A stretch of DNA of 64,000 bases from Pantanalinema sp. GBBB05 (GTDB lineage: Bacteria > Cyanobacteriota > Cyanobacteriia > Leptolyngbyales > Leptolyngbyaceae), in the NCBI GenBank assembly GCA_016743235.1, contig VRZD01000016.1, forward strand, positions 79,430 to 143,429. Reading direction: 5' to 3'. The position numbers and the translations under genes were made by a program. Below, in pieces: positions 35,042-43,693 of this stretch. Each line of letters starts with the position of its first letter. The stretch's first letter is position 1. Below the pieces are notes generated by a model. It made no database searches. It worked only from the letters and a program-made list of their open reading frames with translations, and had not been told where the DNA came from.

Positions 35042-36772
35042 ATGGGGATCAGCCGTTTACAAGCTATTTTCACAACCCCTGTCAAGCAACGATTAAGTGC
35101 TCCAGCAATTTTCTGGTTTAGCTTGAGTCTGACCTTTGCTGCCATTTATGGCTACCTCAGCTTGCGACAGGTCTTTGGTATGGAGTACATCGTGCAGGAT
35201 GATGTCCGCCAGCATGTGTTTTGGATGGAACGATTTCGCCATCCTGAGCTGTTTCCTAATGATCTGATCGCCAACTATTTTCAGTCCGTGGCGCCAACCG
35301 GTTACACCACCCTGTATTGGTTGATGTCGGCATTGGGGATTGATCCCATTGTGGCAAGTAAGGTACTTCCACCTGTCCTAGGATTAATCACAACAGCCTA
35401 TTGCTTTGGGGTATCCATGCAGATATTCCCTGTGCCATTCGCCGGTTTCGTCAGTGCCCTGCTGTTGAACCAATGCATGTGGACAAAATCGGACTTGGCT
35501 TCTGCAACTCCTAGGGCCTTTGTGTTCCCATTGTTCCTAGCATTTGCATATTACTTGCTGCGATCGGCGATCGTACCTTGCCTGATCAGCATTGCTTTGA
35601 TTGGTCTGTTTTACCCACAATACATTTTTATTGCTGCTGGGGTGCTGGTTCTCCGGTGTTTTGAGATCAAGAATCGTCGCCTGCAACTGGTTCAGGATCG
35701 CTCCACCTGGACATTCAATGGAGCGGGATTAGCGATCGCCTTCGTTGTGGTGGCATTCTATGCTCTGAATCATTCCAGCTTCGGACCCACGATGTCTGTA
35801 GCAGAAGCCAAAACGCTACCCGAATTCTTACCGGGAGGACGCGCCCCATTTTTCCATACCAATGCCTGGGAGTTTTGGGTGGATGGTCGGGGAAGTGGGT
35901 TTCTACCTTCCCTCATGCCAGTTTTGGTCTACTTTGGGTTGCTCTTGCCGGGTTTACTGCAATTTCCTCAAGCGTTGCCATTGAGGCAGCAGGTCACCCC
36001 AAAAGTCCATGTGTTGACCCAAATCCTCTTGACCTCAGTTTTCATGTTTTTGGCAGCTCATGCAGTGTTATTTAAGCTGCATTTACCCAGCCGCTACACA
36101 GGAAATAGTTTTCGGATCGTTTTAAGCTTGGCAGCCGGGATTGCGATCGTACTGTTACTTGATGGCTTATTCCAGGTAGCACTGAGAACTTCATGGGGTC
36201 GGGGCAAGCAACAGAGTATCGCGATCGCAACAACAGTATTACTAGTAGCGACTTTAGTGCTGTATCCCAGCTTTGTCCCAAAATTTCCTAATGCACAATA
36301 TATCGAGGGCGATGAGCCGGATTTGTACAAATTCTTTGCCCAACAACCGATCGATACAATGATTGTGTCCTTAGCGAAGGAAGGGGATAATCTGCCCACC
36401 TACTCACAGCGATCGATTCTGACTGGTGAGGAGTATGCCATCCCCTATCATGCCGGATACTATCGGCAGTTTCGGCAACGGACACTAGAGGCGATCGCTG
36501 CTCAATACAGCCCTGATCTGAGTCAAATTCAACAATTTACCCAAAAGTATGGGGTGGATTTTTGGTTACTCGATCGCAAAGCATTCGATCTGGACTATGT
36601 CCAAGCGCATCGCTGGATCAAGCAGTATCAACCCGCCGCCACTGACGCAGTAGCCCATTTGCAGCAAGGGCAAGCTCCCATTCTGAAGCAACGGTTAGCC
36701 GCTTGTACGGTGTTTCAGCAAGAAAAATTGTTGGTGGTGCAAGCGGATTGTGTAGTGGGAGCAGCATCATGA
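35042..36772 (+). CDS. GT-C-like multi-TM protein, copy 1
   Basis: This 576-residue protein has about 10-12 TM segments and one large C-terminal soluble domain. The first extracytoplasmic loop holds an acidic QDDVRQH motif (near residues 57-63), the position of the catalytic acid in GT-C glycosyltransferases. It is a paralogue of the gene at 38436-40241, sharing FWFSLSLTFAAIY, YFQSVAP, FKLHLPSRYTG and QYSPDL. The soluble part after the last TM is about 170 residues. It ends with a four-base ATGA overlap with the next gene. The donor and acceptor are unknown; GT-C is inferred from topology and the motif. Confidence 0.75.
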   Translation: MGISRLQAIFTTPVKQRLSAPAIFWFSLSLTFAAIYGYLSLRQVFGMEYIVQDDVRQHVFWMERFRHPELFPNDLIANYFQSVAPTGYTTLYWLMSALGIDPIVASKVLPPVLGLITTAYCFGVSMQIFPVPFAGFVSALLLNQCMWTKSDLASATPRAFVFPLFLAFAYYLLRSAIVPCLISIALIGLFYPQYIFIAAGVLVLRCFEIKNRRLQLVQDRSTWTFNGAGLAIAFVVVAFYALNHSSFGPTMSVAEAKTLPEFLPGGRAPFFHTNAWEFWVDGRGSGFLPSLMPVLVYFGLLLPGLLQFPQALPLRQQVTPKVHVLTQILLTSVFMFLAAHAVLFKLHLPSRYTGNSFRIVLSLAAGIAIVLLLDGLFQVALRTSWGRGKQQSIAIATTVLLVATLVLYPSFVPKFPNAQYIEGDEPDLYKFFAQQPIDTMIVSLAKEGDNLPTYSQRSILTGEEYAIPYHAGYYRQFRQRTLEAIAAQYSPDLSQIQQFTQKYGVDFWLLDRKAFDLDYVQAHRWIKQYQPAATDAVAHLQQGQAPILKQRLAACTVFQQEKLLVVQADCVVGAAS

Positions 36773-38430
36773 CCCCAAAGCACACAGCATGGTTACCAAA
36801 ACACCCCTTGAATCCGATGAACTGGCTACCTGAGCAATTAGGGAGCTTGCGAGTACTCATTATTGCAGCTTTGGTTTTGGGAATTGCCTTTCGATTCATT
36901 CATCTCGATCGCAAAACCTACTGGATTGATGAAACCTACACCTCCTTACGGCTCTCTGGTCATACCGAAACTGAGTTAGTCCAAACTCTGTTTACGGGAG
37001 ATGTGATTGGGGTAGATGAGTTGCTGCGGTATCAGCGGCCTGATCCAGCTACGACTTTAAGTGATACGTTGCACTCCCTGGCAACCGAGTCGCCCCAACA
37101 TCCCCCGCTGTATTACATTCTGGGACGCTGGGCAATGGAGTGGTTTGGTAGCTCGGTAGCAGTACCACGGGGATTAGCCGCTATTCTTAGCTTGCCCCTG
37201 CTACCAGCAATGTATTGGTTATGTTGGGAACTATTTGGGTCTGTAACGGCGGCCTGGATTGGCGTGGCGCTAGTATCGATATCACCATTTCATGTTTTGT
37301 ATGCCCAAGAAGCGCGGGAATATAGTTTTTGGGCGGTGACGACCGTTCTCTCCTGTGCCGCGTTATTAAGAGCCATGCGATCGCGGCAACGTTCTGACTG
37401 GCTACTCTATGCTGCCACCGTAGCATTGGGTCTATATACCTTTCTATTTACCGTCTTTATTAACCTGGGGCAGGCAATCTACGTTGCCGTTCTAGAGCGG
37501 TGGCGGTGGACAAAAACAACGGCTGCCTATGTTTTGTCCACGATAATCGGATGTTTCGCTTTTTTACCGTGGATTTGGATCATTCTGGCTAATTGGGGAC
37601 GATTGCATGAAACCACTGCCTGGACATTTAGCCGTCGATCGTTGGGCTACCTCATGCAGCGGTGGTTAGTCGGGAGCAGTAATCTATTCTTTGACTTCAA
37701 CTTAGGTTATGCCCGGTTAACTGGAGTAACGGTGATCTTAGTTGCCTTGGTGGTTTATGCCTTTTTCTACTGCATCAGAAAGTCACTATCACAAGTTTGG
37801 TTATTGATTGTGACGCTAACTGTGATCCCTGCGGCCTGTTTGATCGTGCCAGATTTAGTTTTAGGTGGAGTGCGATCGATTAATCCTCGCTATCTAGTGC
37901 CAACCTGGATCGGAATGCAACTAGCCGTTACTTACTTGATTAGTGCTGGCATTGAGGTCGAGACTCGCCCAAAACAGCCGTTGAACTGGGGACGAATTAT
38001 ATTTACGGTTTTATTCATCAGTAGTGTGGTGTCTTGTAGTGTGAGTTCCCAAGCCGTATTGTGGTGGAACAAAGATTTTGACAAAAACCAATATAATGCC
38101 TGGGTTGCTAGCATCATCAATCAAGCCGATCGTCCCTTAGTTGTTGCCGATGATTCTAAGGTTGCTAGTGATTGCTTTGCCTGCCGGATGATGACTCTCA
38201 GTTATTCACTAGATCCGAAGGTGAAGTTGCAATTAGTTCTGGAGCCAAATGCCCCAAAAATTCCTACTGGATTCAGTGATATCTTGCTACTCAATACATC
38301 TAAAGATCTGAGTAAAACGATCGAAAAAACGACTGACTACCAAGTAGTACGGGTTTTTCGCGACAAACAGTTTTTACTGCAAAAATTAATCCAGCCCTCT
38401 GACGTTTCAGCCCAAGAATTGGAGAGTTAG
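36769..38430 (+). CDS. GT39/ArnT-type membrane glycosyltransferase
   Basis: The protein is about 553 residues. The first extracytoplasmic loop shows YWIDETYTSLRL, the Asp-Glu pair of the PMT/ArnT family. It is followed by PQHPPLYYILGRWAMEWFG, with the His-Pro-Pro signature, and HVLYAQEAREYSFW, both typical of this group. About 11 TM segments are visible. Such enzymes transfer a sugar from a lipid-phosphate donor to a protein or lipid. The ATG at 36769 overlaps the stop of copy 1 (ATGA), so translation is probably coupled. A longer frame from 36703 is less likely. Confidence 0.85.
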   Translation: MTPKHTAWLPKHPLNPMNWLPEQLGSLRVLIIAALVLGIAFRFIHLDRKTYWIDETYTSLRLSGHTETELVQTLFTGDVIGVDELLRYQRPDPATTLSDTLHSLATESPQHPPLYYILGRWAMEWFGSSVAVPRGLAAILSLPLLPAMYWLCWELFGSVTAAWIGVALVSISPFHVLYAQEAREYSFWAVTTVLSCAALLRAMRSRQRSDWLLYAATVALGLYTFLFTVFINLGQAIYVAVLERWRWTKTTAAYVLSTIIGCFAFLPWIWIILANWGRLHETTAWTFSRRSLGYLMQRWLVGSSNLFFDFNLGYARLTGVTVILVALVVYAFFYCIRKSLSQVWLLIVTLTVIPAACLIVPDLVLGGVRSINPRYLVPTWIGMQLAVTYLISAGIEVETRPKQPLNWGRIIFTVLFISSVVSCSVSSQAVLWWNKDFDKNQYNAWVASIINQADRPLVVADDSKVASDCFACRMMTLSYSLDPKVKLQLVLEPNAPKIPTGFSDILLLNTSKDLSKTIEKTTDYQVVRVFRDKQFLLQKLIQPSDVSAQELES

Positions 38431-38435
38431 ATTCA

Positions 38436-40241
38436 ATGGAATTGCTGGGGCAATTATATCGTCAATTAATTATTCCGATTTCGCCATCCTCCCAATCATC
38501 GAAGTCCCGAACAATCTTTTGGTTTAGCCTCAGCCTGACCTTTGCAGCTATTTATAGCCTACTCGCCCTTCAGTTAGCCTTTACTAACGACTATATTGTT
38601 CAAGACGATGCTCGCCAGCATATTTTTTGGATGCGGCGATTTCTCGATCCGAATTTATTTCCAAATGATTGGATTGCTGATTATTTCCAGTCAGTTGCGC
38701 CCGCTGGATACACTAACTTATATCGGGTTATGGCATGGCTCGGGATTGATCCGATCGTGCTGGGTAAGCTATTACCTTTGGGCTTAAGTTTAATTACCAC
38801 TGCCTATGGGTTTGGAGTGGTAATGGAAATGCTACCGATACCGATCGCAGGTTTCATCACCACACTTCTACTGAATCAAAATTTGTGGATGCGGGATGGC
38901 TATGCTTCAGCCACACCGAGAGCCTTTTTATATCCCATTTTTCTCGCTTTTTTGTATTACTTATTGCGGCGCTCTCTCTGGGGGTGTTTAGGGACAATTG
39001 CCCTGCAAATCTTGTTCTATCCTGCCTATGGTTTAGTGGCAGCAGGCATGTTACCGCTACGATTGGTGCAATGGCAAGCAGGTAAACTTCGCTGGTCTAG
39101 CAATCGGCGTGACTATTACATTTGCGTGGCTGGCTTCGGGTTAGCGCTGGTGATGATGTTGCTCTACCTGGCAACGGTTTCTCGCTTTGCCCCGACGATC
39201 ACAGCCAGTGAAGCCAAAGCGTTACCCGATTTTGTTTCAGGGGGACGAGCCAGCTTCTTTCGGCAGAATCCAGTCAAATTTTGGCTAACTGGTTCACGGA
39301 GTGGTCTATTGCCACGATCGCTGTTTACACCGGTGACGCTATGTATGGGATTTCTATTACCCGGTCTGCTGTACTTCCCTAAACAGTTTCCTTTAGTTAA
39401 ACAACTGCGGCAAGTTACTCTGATTCCTCAGTTACTTCTAGTAGGAACTGGTTGGTTTTTCGTAGCTCACGCCGTGTTATTTAAGCTACATTTACCCAGT
39501 CGATATACAGGATATACCTTTTTATTAGCGATCGTTCTAGCTGCTGGGATTGTGCTAACGCTGATATTAGATGCAGTTTACCAATCGATGCAGGTTGCTC
39601 AACCTGGACACAAATTGAAATCTAGTTTAGCGATCACCATCATCACTCTCATTACCAGTTCATTACTGTTTTATCCATCGATCGCCAAAAGTTTTCCGGT
39701 CACAGGTTATCTCACAGGCAAAGAGCCGGAACTATATCAATTTTTTGCTAAACAACCAAAAGATATTGTCATTGCCTCATTAAGTCCTGAAGTTAATAAT
39801 TTACCTACTTTTTCTCAGCGATCGATTTTAATTGGCAGTGAATATGCTGTGCCCTATCATGTTGGCTACTATCAGGAATTTCGGCAGCGAGCCAGTAATT
39901 TAATTCGTGCTCAATACAGCCCCGACCTAACCCGAGTAAAGCAATTTATCCAGCAATATAGTATTGATTTTTGGCTGTTAGAACCCGAATCATTTAATTT
40001 CAAATACCTGACCAAAAATTCCTGGATTAAACAATATCAACCAGCCGCAGACGAAGCAGCTAATTCCTTAGAGCAGGGTAACCCCCCTGTACTCGAACAG
40101 ATGGTAAAGTGCTGCCTGGTTCTCAATCTCGATCGCTTCTCAGTAATTGATACCCGCTGCATCCAAAAACTGCCTTCACCAAAATCCTGCACAAAACAAC
40201 GGCAAGAGGTCGTGCAACAACCACTCACACCTAAACTCTAA
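38436..40241 (+). CDS. GT-C-like multi-TM protein, copy 2
   Basis: This is the 601-residue paralogue of 35042-36772 and starts five bases after the GT39 gene. Motifs repeat in order: FWFSLSLTFAAIY, IVQDDARQHIFWMRRF, LFPNDWIADYFQSVAPAGYT, GIDPIV, LITTAYGFGV, HAVLFKLHLPSRYTGY and QYSPDL. The DD acid pair in the first loop is kept, so both copies may be active. It has an extra C-terminal tail of about 25 residues ending in a polar stretch. Together with the two preceding genes it forms an A-B-A' operon. Confidence 0.75.
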   Translation: MELLGQLYRQLIIPISPSSQSSKSRTIFWFSLSLTFAAIYSLLALQLAFTNDYIVQDDARQHIFWMRRFLDPNLFPNDWIADYFQSVAPAGYTNLYRVMAWLGIDPIVLGKLLPLGLSLITTAYGFGVVMEMLPIPIAGFITTLLLNQNLWMRDGYASATPRAFLYPIFLAFLYYLLRRSLWGCLGTIALQILFYPAYGLVAAGMLPLRLVQWQAGKLRWSSNRRDYYICVAGFGLALVMMLLYLATVSRFAPTITASEAKALPDFVSGGRASFFRQNPVKFWLTGSRSGLLPRSLFTPVTLCMGFLLPGLLYFPKQFPLVKQLRQVTLIPQLLLVGTGWFFVAHAVLFKLHLPSRYTGYTFLLAIVLAAGIVLTLILDAVYQSMQVAQPGHKLKSSLAITIITLITSSLLFYPSIAKSFPVTGYLTGKEPELYQFFAKQPKDIVIASLSPEVNNLPTFSQRSILIGSEYAVPYHVGYYQEFRQRASNLIRAQYSPDLTRVKQFIQQYSIDFWLLEPESFNFKYLTKNSWIKQYQPAADEAANSLEQGNPPVLEQMVKCCLVLNLDRFSVIDTRCIQKLPSPKSCTKQRQEVVQQPLTPKL

Positions 40242-40303
40242 GCAATTTCTCATAGTCAATTCGGGAAGGCTCTCTATAATGCTTCTGATCTCACCTGGAG
40301 ACA

Positions 40304-41062
40304 TTGAGTATGCTTGACCTTCCTGATCTGCTTCGCTTGTTGCATCCAATTCTGGCAGTAGTACTGCTCTATCCGATCGTTGGCATAGTCGTCAAAATGG
40401 CATGGCAAACTCGGCAACGTCGCCTAGACATTGCCACTGCTGGAAAAAGTAAAATTCCTCCAATCGTGGGTCAGGAGCATGTTCAGATTGGACGGTGGTT
40501 AAGTGGTGGCGTCGTCGGGATTGCGCTGTTGGGTATGGCACAACCCAGCTTTAAGAAGATCATTAACACCCAAATGTGGAATCAGGAACCAGTTAAAGCA
40601 GGATTTATTGTGCTCATGTTTCTCGCCACGATCGCCGCTTTAGTATTCCTATACCGAGCCTCTCAACGCCTCTGGCGCGGGATTTTTGCTACCTTGACTG
40701 GGGTAGGGTTAATTGTGTTGGGATTTCAGACTGATACAACGGGGTACCCGCTCATATTTCGACGGGACGATCAGTGGTTCGTGTCTCATTACTACTTTGG
40801 CATGGCTGCCGCTTTTCTGATGATTTTCTCTTTGGCAATCATTCAAGATATCTATCACGATCGCCAAAATCGTTGGCGCACAGCTCACATTATTTTGAAT
40901 TGCCTAGCGTTACTGCTATTTATTAGCCAGGGCATCACTGGCACTCGAGATCTATTAGAAATTCCCCTGCACTGGCAGGAACCGTATGTCTACAGTTGCG
41001 ACTCTAAGACTAAAACCTGTCCCCAACCTACTCCACCGGCGGTTGAACCACCTAAAGGCTGA
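40304..41062 (+). CDS. DUF4079 membrane protein
   Basis: This 252-residue protein has about six TM segments, the first reading LLHPILAVVLLYPIVGIVVKMA. Conserved His residues occur in LLRLLHP, VSHYYFGMAAAF and RTAHIILN, a spacing reminiscent of haem-binding or cytochrome-like membrane proteins. The motif GTRDLLEIPLHW near the end matches my recollection of the cyanobacterial DUF4079 family. The function is unknown. CTGGAGA lies upstream of the start ATG as a likely ribosome-binding site. Confidence 0.78.
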   Translation: MSMLDLPDLLRLLHPILAVVLLYPIVGIVVKMAWQTRQRRLDIATAGKSKIPPIVGQEHVQIGRWLSGGVVGIALLGMAQPSFKKIINTQMWNQEPVKAGFIVLMFLATIAALVFLYRASQRLWRGIFATLTGVGLIVLGFQTDTTGYPLIFRRDDQWFVSHYYFGMAAAFLMIFSLAIIQDIYHDRQNRWRTAHIILNCLALLLFISQGITGTRDLLEIPLHWQEPYVYSCDSKTKTCPQPTPPAVEPPKG

Positions 41063-41189
41063 TCAAGGAGCATAAACGATCCGGATTGCTCCAAATCAAT
41101 GAGAAACTTTTGAGGACGACAGAAATTCGTAATACTAGAGAGTCGTACAACTGTGGCATAGGGTCACTAGTTCAGGTAGGAGGGGGACA

Positions 41190-42950
41190 ATGGGAAGATT
41201 TTGGCAATCAGTCATACCAAGTCAACAGTTGAGCTACCCATCCCTCAGGGGATTGGTTCAACGCACTAGCGTAGTCGCACTCCTGCTGTTGCTAGCACAT
41301 TCTGGTATCACTCCCGGAATAGCTGCTACTCCGACCGAACCCGACGAGTTCCCTCCTAACCCCTTAGAACTGACTACCCCTGATCCTTTGCTGCCCAATC
41401 CGCCCCGTCCATTGAACGCTCAGGAGCAGCAGCAATTAGCGATCGCCTGTGACGCCTTAAATCTAGAAGCCCAAGCGAAGTTACAGGCGGGCGATCGGAT
41501 TGGGGCATTCGACCTGTGGAACCGGGAACTGCGATTACGTCGGTTTCTGGGATTAGTGCCTGAAATTCAAGCTTTGGGACGAGTTGGTGATATTGCCTGG
41601 AAAGAAACTGATACAGCCCAGGTTCGATGGATTACCAAACGGTTGGACGCGATTTTGAACCAAATCTTGCCGCCACCTGCCCCTAGCACTGTCACTCCGA
41701 CTCCAACTCCGACGCCGACGCCTACTAATCCGGGTAAAATTCCCGTTACGCCGTCACCCCAGCCTCCTGCTTCCGGCACCACGCCCAATCAAAGTAGCTC
41801 TCCTCAACCCCCAACGATGGGAAATGCTCAATCTGCAGCCATTCGGAGCAATTCATCACCCTCCAGTTCTGCTCCAGTAAATTCGGCTCAAATTCGGACT
41901 AATCAGAGCGGGTCAATTCGGGTCAATTCGTCGTCAAGTAGCAACGCTCCATCTGGTGCCGTCCAGAGCAGTTCATCTCAACCGAGTCGTTCTCAAGCCA
42001 TTACAGTCCAAAGTGGTTCTGTCCAGCCTAATCTGGCTCAGGCTGGCACTACAGCAACTCCCACCAATCAGCCTCCTGCCACAACCATTCCCAACCGCAA
42101 CATTCCGGTCACCAGCCCAACGCCCACAAGTTCGACCACGACTCCACCCCTGCTAAACCTGGATCCTGCAACTAAAATTCGGGTGCTAGAAGCGCTAGGG
42201 ATTGCCTACCAGCAAGTGCGCTTACCTCAAGTAGCCGTCAGGATTTATGAACAAATTTTGGCAGATGCCAGACAACGGCGGGATGAAGCTAAAATCGAAT
42301 CGACGTTGATTACACTGGGGCAACTTCACCTAAGTTGGTTTAGTTATGACCCCGCCGCTACCGCATTTCGAGAGCTGCTCGATCGATCGCGAGCCAGAGG
42401 CGATCGTCCCTATGAAATCCTGTATCTGAACCAATTGGCGTACATTCATGAACAAGCCAAGCAACCGGAAGCCGCGATCGCTTATCAACAGCAATTAATC
42501 GCGCTGTACCAAACCGTGATGCAGGATCCGAAACCGATTCCCGCCCTGCAAATTCGGATTGGTGACAACTATTACAGTATGGGGAGATTGGATTTAGCAG
42601 AGCAAAGCTATCAAGCGGCGTATCAATTAGCCCAACCGCTACTACAGCTCGCTCATGCCAGCGATTCTCTGCAAAAATTAGCGGCTTTATATCTGGCGAA
42701 TAACCGTCTAGATGCCGCTCTCCGGGTATACGACTTCCTCATTGGTGTGGAACAGCAAGCCTACAACACCTATGGAGTCATGGCAGCCTACGACAAAATT
42801 GGTCAAATTTATATTTCTCGCAAAGAATATCCCCAGGCGATTCTGGCGTTCCGGCGGGGTTTAGATTTAGCCAGACAACTCAAGTATCGCGAGGACTATT
42901 TTACGGGACAGATTCAACAGGCTGCTCAACAGGGAAAAGCCGGTCAGTAG
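41190..42950 (+). CDS. Secreted TPR protein with Thr/Pro/Ser-rich linker
   Basis: The 586-residue protein has a signal peptide (hydrophobic VVALLLLLAHSG near 31-42, cleavage around GIAA-TPTEP). An N-terminal helical part (about 70-165) precedes about 150 residues of low-complexity linker rich in Pro, Thr, Ser, Gln and Asn, starting with a PTPTPTPTP run. The C-terminal half (330-580) holds TPR-like helical pairs (LEALGIAYQQVRLPQVAVRIYEQIL, AYDKIGQIYISRKEYPQAILAFRRGL). It is likely periplasmic and a protein-interaction module. The AGGAGGG ribosome-binding site is about seven bases before the ATG. Confidence 0.82.
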   Translation: MGRFWQSVIPSQQLSYPSLRGLVQRTSVVALLLLLAHSGITPGIAATPTEPDEFPPNPLELTTPDPLLPNPPRPLNAQEQQQLAIACDALNLEAQAKLQAGDRIGAFDLWNRELRLRRFLGLVPEIQALGRVGDIAWKETDTAQVRWITKRLDAILNQILPPPAPSTVTPTPTPTPTPTNPGKIPVTPSPQPPASGTTPNQSSSPQPPTMGNAQSAAIRSNSSPSSSAPVNSAQIRTNQSGSIRVNSSSSSNAPSGAVQSSSSQPSRSQAITVQSGSVQPNLAQAGTTATPTNQPPATTIPNRNIPVTSPTPTSSTTTPPLLNLDPATKIRVLEALGIAYQQVRLPQVAVRIYEQILADARQRRDEAKIESTLITLGQLHLSWFSYDPAATAFRELLDRSRARGDRPYEILYLNQLAYIHEQAKQPEAAIAYQQQLIALYQTVMQDPKPIPALQIRIGDNYYSMGRLDLAEQSYQAAYQLAQPLLQLAHASDSLQKLAALYLANNRLDAALRVYDFLIGVEQQAYNTYGVMAAYDKIGQIYISRKEYPQAILAFRRGLDLARQLKYREDYFTGQIQQAAQQGKAGQ

Positions 42951-43005
42951 TCCGTTTCACGACTCTCCACTGTTTATCGTTCGGTAACCCGTACATGCGA
43001 TCGGA

Positions 43006-43035
43006 TTGTCATCTACACAGCGGCTTAGGTAAATT
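43006..43035 (+). promoter_or_regulatory. Probable groESL promoter
   Basis: TTGTCA (43006-43011) and TAAATT (43030-43035) form -35 and -10 candidates with an 18-base spacer. The CIRCE operator begins at the end of the -10 box, the usual arrangement for HrcA repression. Confidence 0.45.
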
Positions 43036-43060
43036 AGCACTCGAGGGTTGAGAGTGCTAA
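43034..43060. promoter_or_regulatory. CIRCE operator
   Basis: A perfect TTAGCACTC-N9-GAGTGCTAA inverted repeat, exactly the CIRCE consensus bound by the HrcA heat-shock repressor. It lies about 205 bases before groES, so the operon should be derepressed on heat shock. Confidence 0.97.
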
Positions 43061-43264
43061 CCGGGCACCAAAACTCTGTTAGACTGGCAACGGTGGATCA
43101 AGTGAATTGAGTTTTGATCACTTTTTCTACCCTTGCAACCTGCAACGGCAAGCTCATTCCAGTGATGGCATTGATGAAGCACGATGCATTATTTGAATTG
43201 GGCTGTTTTGCCTTGCAAAGTTTGAACTTAACCGAGCCTAATCTGCTAGTTTGGAGAATTTAGT

Positions 43265-43576
43265 ATGGCAGCCGTATCTTTGAGCGTTTCCACTGTTAAG
43301 CCTCTGGGCGATCGCGTGTTCGTGAAAGTCAGTGCTTCTGAAGAAAAAACGGCTGGCGGTATCCTTCTGCCCGATACGGCAAAGGAAAAGCCCCAAGTCG
43401 GTGAAGTTGCTGCAATCGGTCCTGGCAAGCGGAATGACGATGGCTCTCGCCAAGAGCTAGAAGTCAAAGTCGGTGACAAAGTGCTGTACTCCAAGTATGC
43501 CGGTACTGACATCAAATTGGGTACCGATGAGTACGTGCTCCTGTCTGAAAAAGACATTCTAGCGATCGTCGCCTAA
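43265..43576 (+). CDS. groES: Co-chaperonin GroES
   Basis: GroES is the heptameric lid of the GroEL folding chamber. The 103-residue sequence has VKPLGDRVFVKVSASEEKTAGGILLPDTAKEKPQ with the mobile loop, and ends KVLYSKYAGTDIKLGTDEYVLLSEKDILAIVA. GGAG lies about nine bases before the ATG. Control by the CIRCE element upstream is expected. groEL1 follows in the same direction, with a terminator-like hairpin in the gap. Confidence 0.97.
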   Translation: MAAVSLSVSTVKPLGDRVFVKVSASEEKTAGGILLPDTAKEKPQVGEVAAIGPGKRNDDGSRQELEVKVGDKVLYSKYAGTDIKLGTDEYVLLSEKDILAIVA

Positions 43577-43589
43577 GTTAGGTCGAGAT

Positions 43590-43613
43590 AACTGGTTGAG
43601 CTTACCAGTTTTT
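43590..43613 (+). terminator. Terminator-like hairpin between groES and groEL
   Basis: The stem AACTGG/CCAGTT (six bp, nine-base loop) ends in five T residues, 14 bases after groES. It could lower read-through into groEL and set the ratio of the two proteins, or mark an RNA processing site. Confidence 0.45.
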
Positions 43614-43693
43614 CAATATTTCGAATGGGTGAATCCCATTCCATCAATCTTTCACTATTCCTCACTCAACTACTGAAGGTTACAGCAACAATT

